DNA of 64,000 nt from Chloroflexota bacterium. GTDB taxonomy: Bacteria; Chloroflexota; Anaerolineae; UBA2200. The stretch lies in NCBI GenBank assembly GCA_014360755.1, contig JACIWX010000001.1, positions 496,001 to 560,000 of the forward strand. Direction: 5' to 3'. The position numbers and the translations under genes were made by a program. Positions 62,466 to 64,000 of this stretch are shown one piece after another. The notes beneath the pieces were generated by a model that saw only the letters and a program-made list of their open reading frames with translations, was not told the origin of the DNA and made no database searches. The first letter of the stretch is position 1, and each line of letters opens with the position of its first letter.

Positions 62466-64000
62466 TTGGCTAAGAAAAAGCTCAAAGTAATTCCATTAGG
62501 CGGTCTAGGCCAAATTGGCAAAAACATGATGGTCTTGGAATACGCTGACCAGATGTTGGTGATTGACGCGGGACTGATGTTCCCCGAAAATGAGATGCTG
62601 GGCATTGATATCGTCATTCCCGATATGAGCTACGTCCTGGAACGCAAAGACAAGGTACTAGCAGTCATTGTCACACATGGCCATGAAGATCACATAGGCG
62701 CTCTGCCTTACCTTCTTTCGCAGATCAAAGTCCCCGTTTATGCCACACGCTTAACGCAGGGGTTGATTGAGGTCAAGCTCCGCGAGAGCCGGGTGAGCGA
62801 TGTAGAGCAGCACATCATTCGTCCTGGGGATGTGCTCACACTAGGCCCATTCAACATTGAATTCTTCCATGTCAGTCACAGCATTCCCGATGGAGTGGGC
62901 TTGGCGATTCAGACCGAAGTAGGTTTGGTCATGCACAGCGGCGATTTCAAGTTCGACCACAGCCCGGTGGATGGACAACCTACTGACTTTGCGAAACTGG
63001 CCGAGTTAGGCAAAAAGGGAGTATTGTTGCTCCTGTCCGATAGCACAAATGCCGAGACGCCTGGCTATACCCCCTCGGAGACAAAACTAGCCCGCATCTT
63101 CGAGAGCGTCTTCTCGCGAGCCCGTGGCAGGATCATCGTCGCTACTTTTGCCTCGAACATCTCGCGCATCCAGCAGGTGATCTCCACTGCCCAGCAATAT
63201 GGTCGCTATGTCGCTGTGGCAGGACGTAGTATGAGCAACAACGTACGCATGGCCATGGATTTGGGCTATCTTCAGGTGCCTGATGGGGTCTTGCTAAGCA
63301 TAGACGAAATCCAAAACCTGCCTCAGAACCAGGTAGCTATCGTGTGCACAGGTAGCCAAGGAGAACCCACTTCAGCATTAGTGCGCATGGCGCGCAACGA
63401 GTATGCCCCCATCAGTCTACTACCTGGTGATACAGTCATTGTCTCCGCTACGCCCATCCCAGGCAACGAAGAGCTGGTCAACCGCACGATCAATAACCTC
63501 TTTCGCCTGGGCGCAGAGGTCTTTTACGATGAACTGCTCGATGTGCACGTCTCGGGACACGGGTGTCAAGAGGAACTGAAACTGATGCTGAACATGACGC
63601 GGCCCAAGTTCTTTGTCCCCATCCATGGGGAATACCGACACCTGGTGCTGCATGCTCGTCTTGCCGAGGAAGTGGGCATCCTACGACAGAACATCTTTGT
63701 CCTGGAGAGCGGGCAAATGCTAGAACTAGATCAGAATTCAGCCCAAATTGCTGGCACCGTGTCAGACGAGTACGTTCTGGTGGATGGATTGGGCGTGGGC
63801 GATATTACAGAAGTCGTATTAGAAGATCGCCGGCTCCTGTCGCGCAATGGTTTTCTCGTTGTCACATTAGTGATCGAAAGAGGGACGGGACGAATTCTAT
63901 CGGGGCCTGAAATTGTCTCCAGAGGATTTGTCTATGTGCGCGAATCAGAAGACCTTTTTGAACGCGTGCGCACCGAAGTACTCAAAGCAGCAAAAGAAGG
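62466..64000 (+). CDS. rnj: Ribonuclease J, 3' end outside the window
   Basis: 511 codons are visible and the frame runs off the window edge. A metallo-beta-lactamase/beta-CASP ribonuclease with 5' exo- and endonuclease activity. Visible motifs are IPLGGLGQIGKNM, the metal site THGHEDHIGALPY, HVSHSIPDG, MHSGDFKFD, LLSDSTNAE, TGSQGEPTSAL and PIHGEYRHL; the start of the C-terminal domain is present. The start is TTG 62466, with GGAGGA five bases upstream. With RNase Y at 15.8 kb, it indicates Firmicute-like mRNA decay. Confidence 0.95.
   Translation, partial: MAKKKLKVIPLGGLGQIGKNMMVLEYADQMLVIDAGLMFPENEMLGIDIVIPDMSYVLERKDKVLAVIVTHGHEDHIGALPYLLSQIKVPVYATRLTQGLIEVKLRESRVSDVEQHIIRPGDVLTLGPFNIEFFHVSHSIPDGVGLAIQTEVGLVMHSGDFKFDHSPVDGQPTDFAKLAELGKKGVLLLLSDSTNAETPGYTPSETKLARIFESVFSRARGRIIVATFASNISRIQQVISTAQQYGRYVAVAGRSMSNNVRMAMDLGYLQVPDGVLLSIDEIQNLPQNQVAIVCTGSQGEPTSALVRMARNEYAPISLLPGDTVIVSATPIPGNEELVNRTINNLFRLGAEVFYDELLDVHVSGHGCQEELKLMLNMTRPKFFVPIHGEYRHLVLHARLAEEVGILRQNIFVLESGQMLELDQNSAQIAGTVSDEYVLVDGLGVGDITEVVLEDRRLLSRNGFLVVTLVIERGTGRILSGPEIVSRGFVYVRESEDLFERVRTEVLKAAKE

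Noticed and set aside
1-64000. CRISPR arrays, insertion sequences or prophage
   Set aside because: No regularly spaced direct repeats, transposase, integrase or phage structural genes were seen.

Overview
The window reads as a chromosomal segment of a Chloroflexota bacterium, most likely of the Anaerolineae type. This is inferred from the gene set, not from a marker search. Firmicute-like housekeeping genes (RNase Y, SpoVS, RicT, a DarA-type c-di-AMP receptor, a DnaD-domain protein and a DnaC-like loader) sit beside GatCAB, an FmdB zinc ribbon, an R3H/AAA ATPase, a PdtaS/PdtaR pair, a type 4 uracil-DNA glycosylase and RNase J. Promoters look like ordinary sigma-70 sites, Shine-Dalgarno sequences are strong, and TTG is used as a start codon unusually often.

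Layout. 1-318: the 5' part of a nucleotidyltransferase-like gene on the minus strand. 0.4-13.5 kb: a mostly plus-strand housekeeping run: pdxST, a conserved unknown, R3H-AAA ATPase, tmk, darA, (fmdB-like, minus), gmk, Memo-family, priA, uvrB, a COG1313 radical SAM enzyme. 13.5-20.4 kb: recA behind a promoter overlapped by a LexA-box-like site, a 430-bp non-coding stretch with long nested pairing (candidate structured RNA), recX, rny, spoVS, a PHP phosphoesterase, then ricT and holB on the minus strand. 20.6-26.5 kb: rarA, lipA and an ECF transporter operon (fused double ATPase, S component, T component). 26.7-36.7 kb: HEAT-repeat and zinc-ribbon proteins, gatC-gatA, a sugar nucleotidyltransferase, a small protein, ald, gatB, gdhA and an RNA uracil-C5 methyltransferase.

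36.7-48.1 kb is the most interesting block: a 13-gene minus-strand operon behind one consensus promoter. It runs from a DeoR regulator through PTS IIA, E1-alpha and E1-beta of a thiamine-diphosphate enzyme, an amidohydrolase, IIB, IIC, a tiny membrane protein, an M42 metallopeptidase (SgcX-like), a second IIB and IIC, a BtpA/SgcQ protein and an Rpe/SgcE-like epimerase. It contains homologues of every component of the uncharacterised E. coli sgc locus, enlarged with a second IIB/IIC pair and an E1 heterodimer whose beta subunit lacks the usual active-site histidine and which has no E2 or E3 nearby. Four intercistronic hairpins follow individual genes of this operon.

48.1-48.7 kb holds a cluster of palindromic interspersed repeats, followed by tRNA-Glu(TTC). 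48.8-57.6 kb carries a secreted nuclease lipoprotein, small membrane proteins, a glycosyltransferase plus O-antigen-ligase-like protein, the PdtaS/PdtaR two-component pair (ANTAR output) and a membrane-anchored clan-A glycoside hydrolase. 57.6-61.6 kb is a replication operon: bifunctional nuclease, dnaB, a DnaD-domain protein, and a DnaC-like helicase loader in which the whole ATPase domain is duplicated in tandem. The window ends with udg and the 5' part of rnj.
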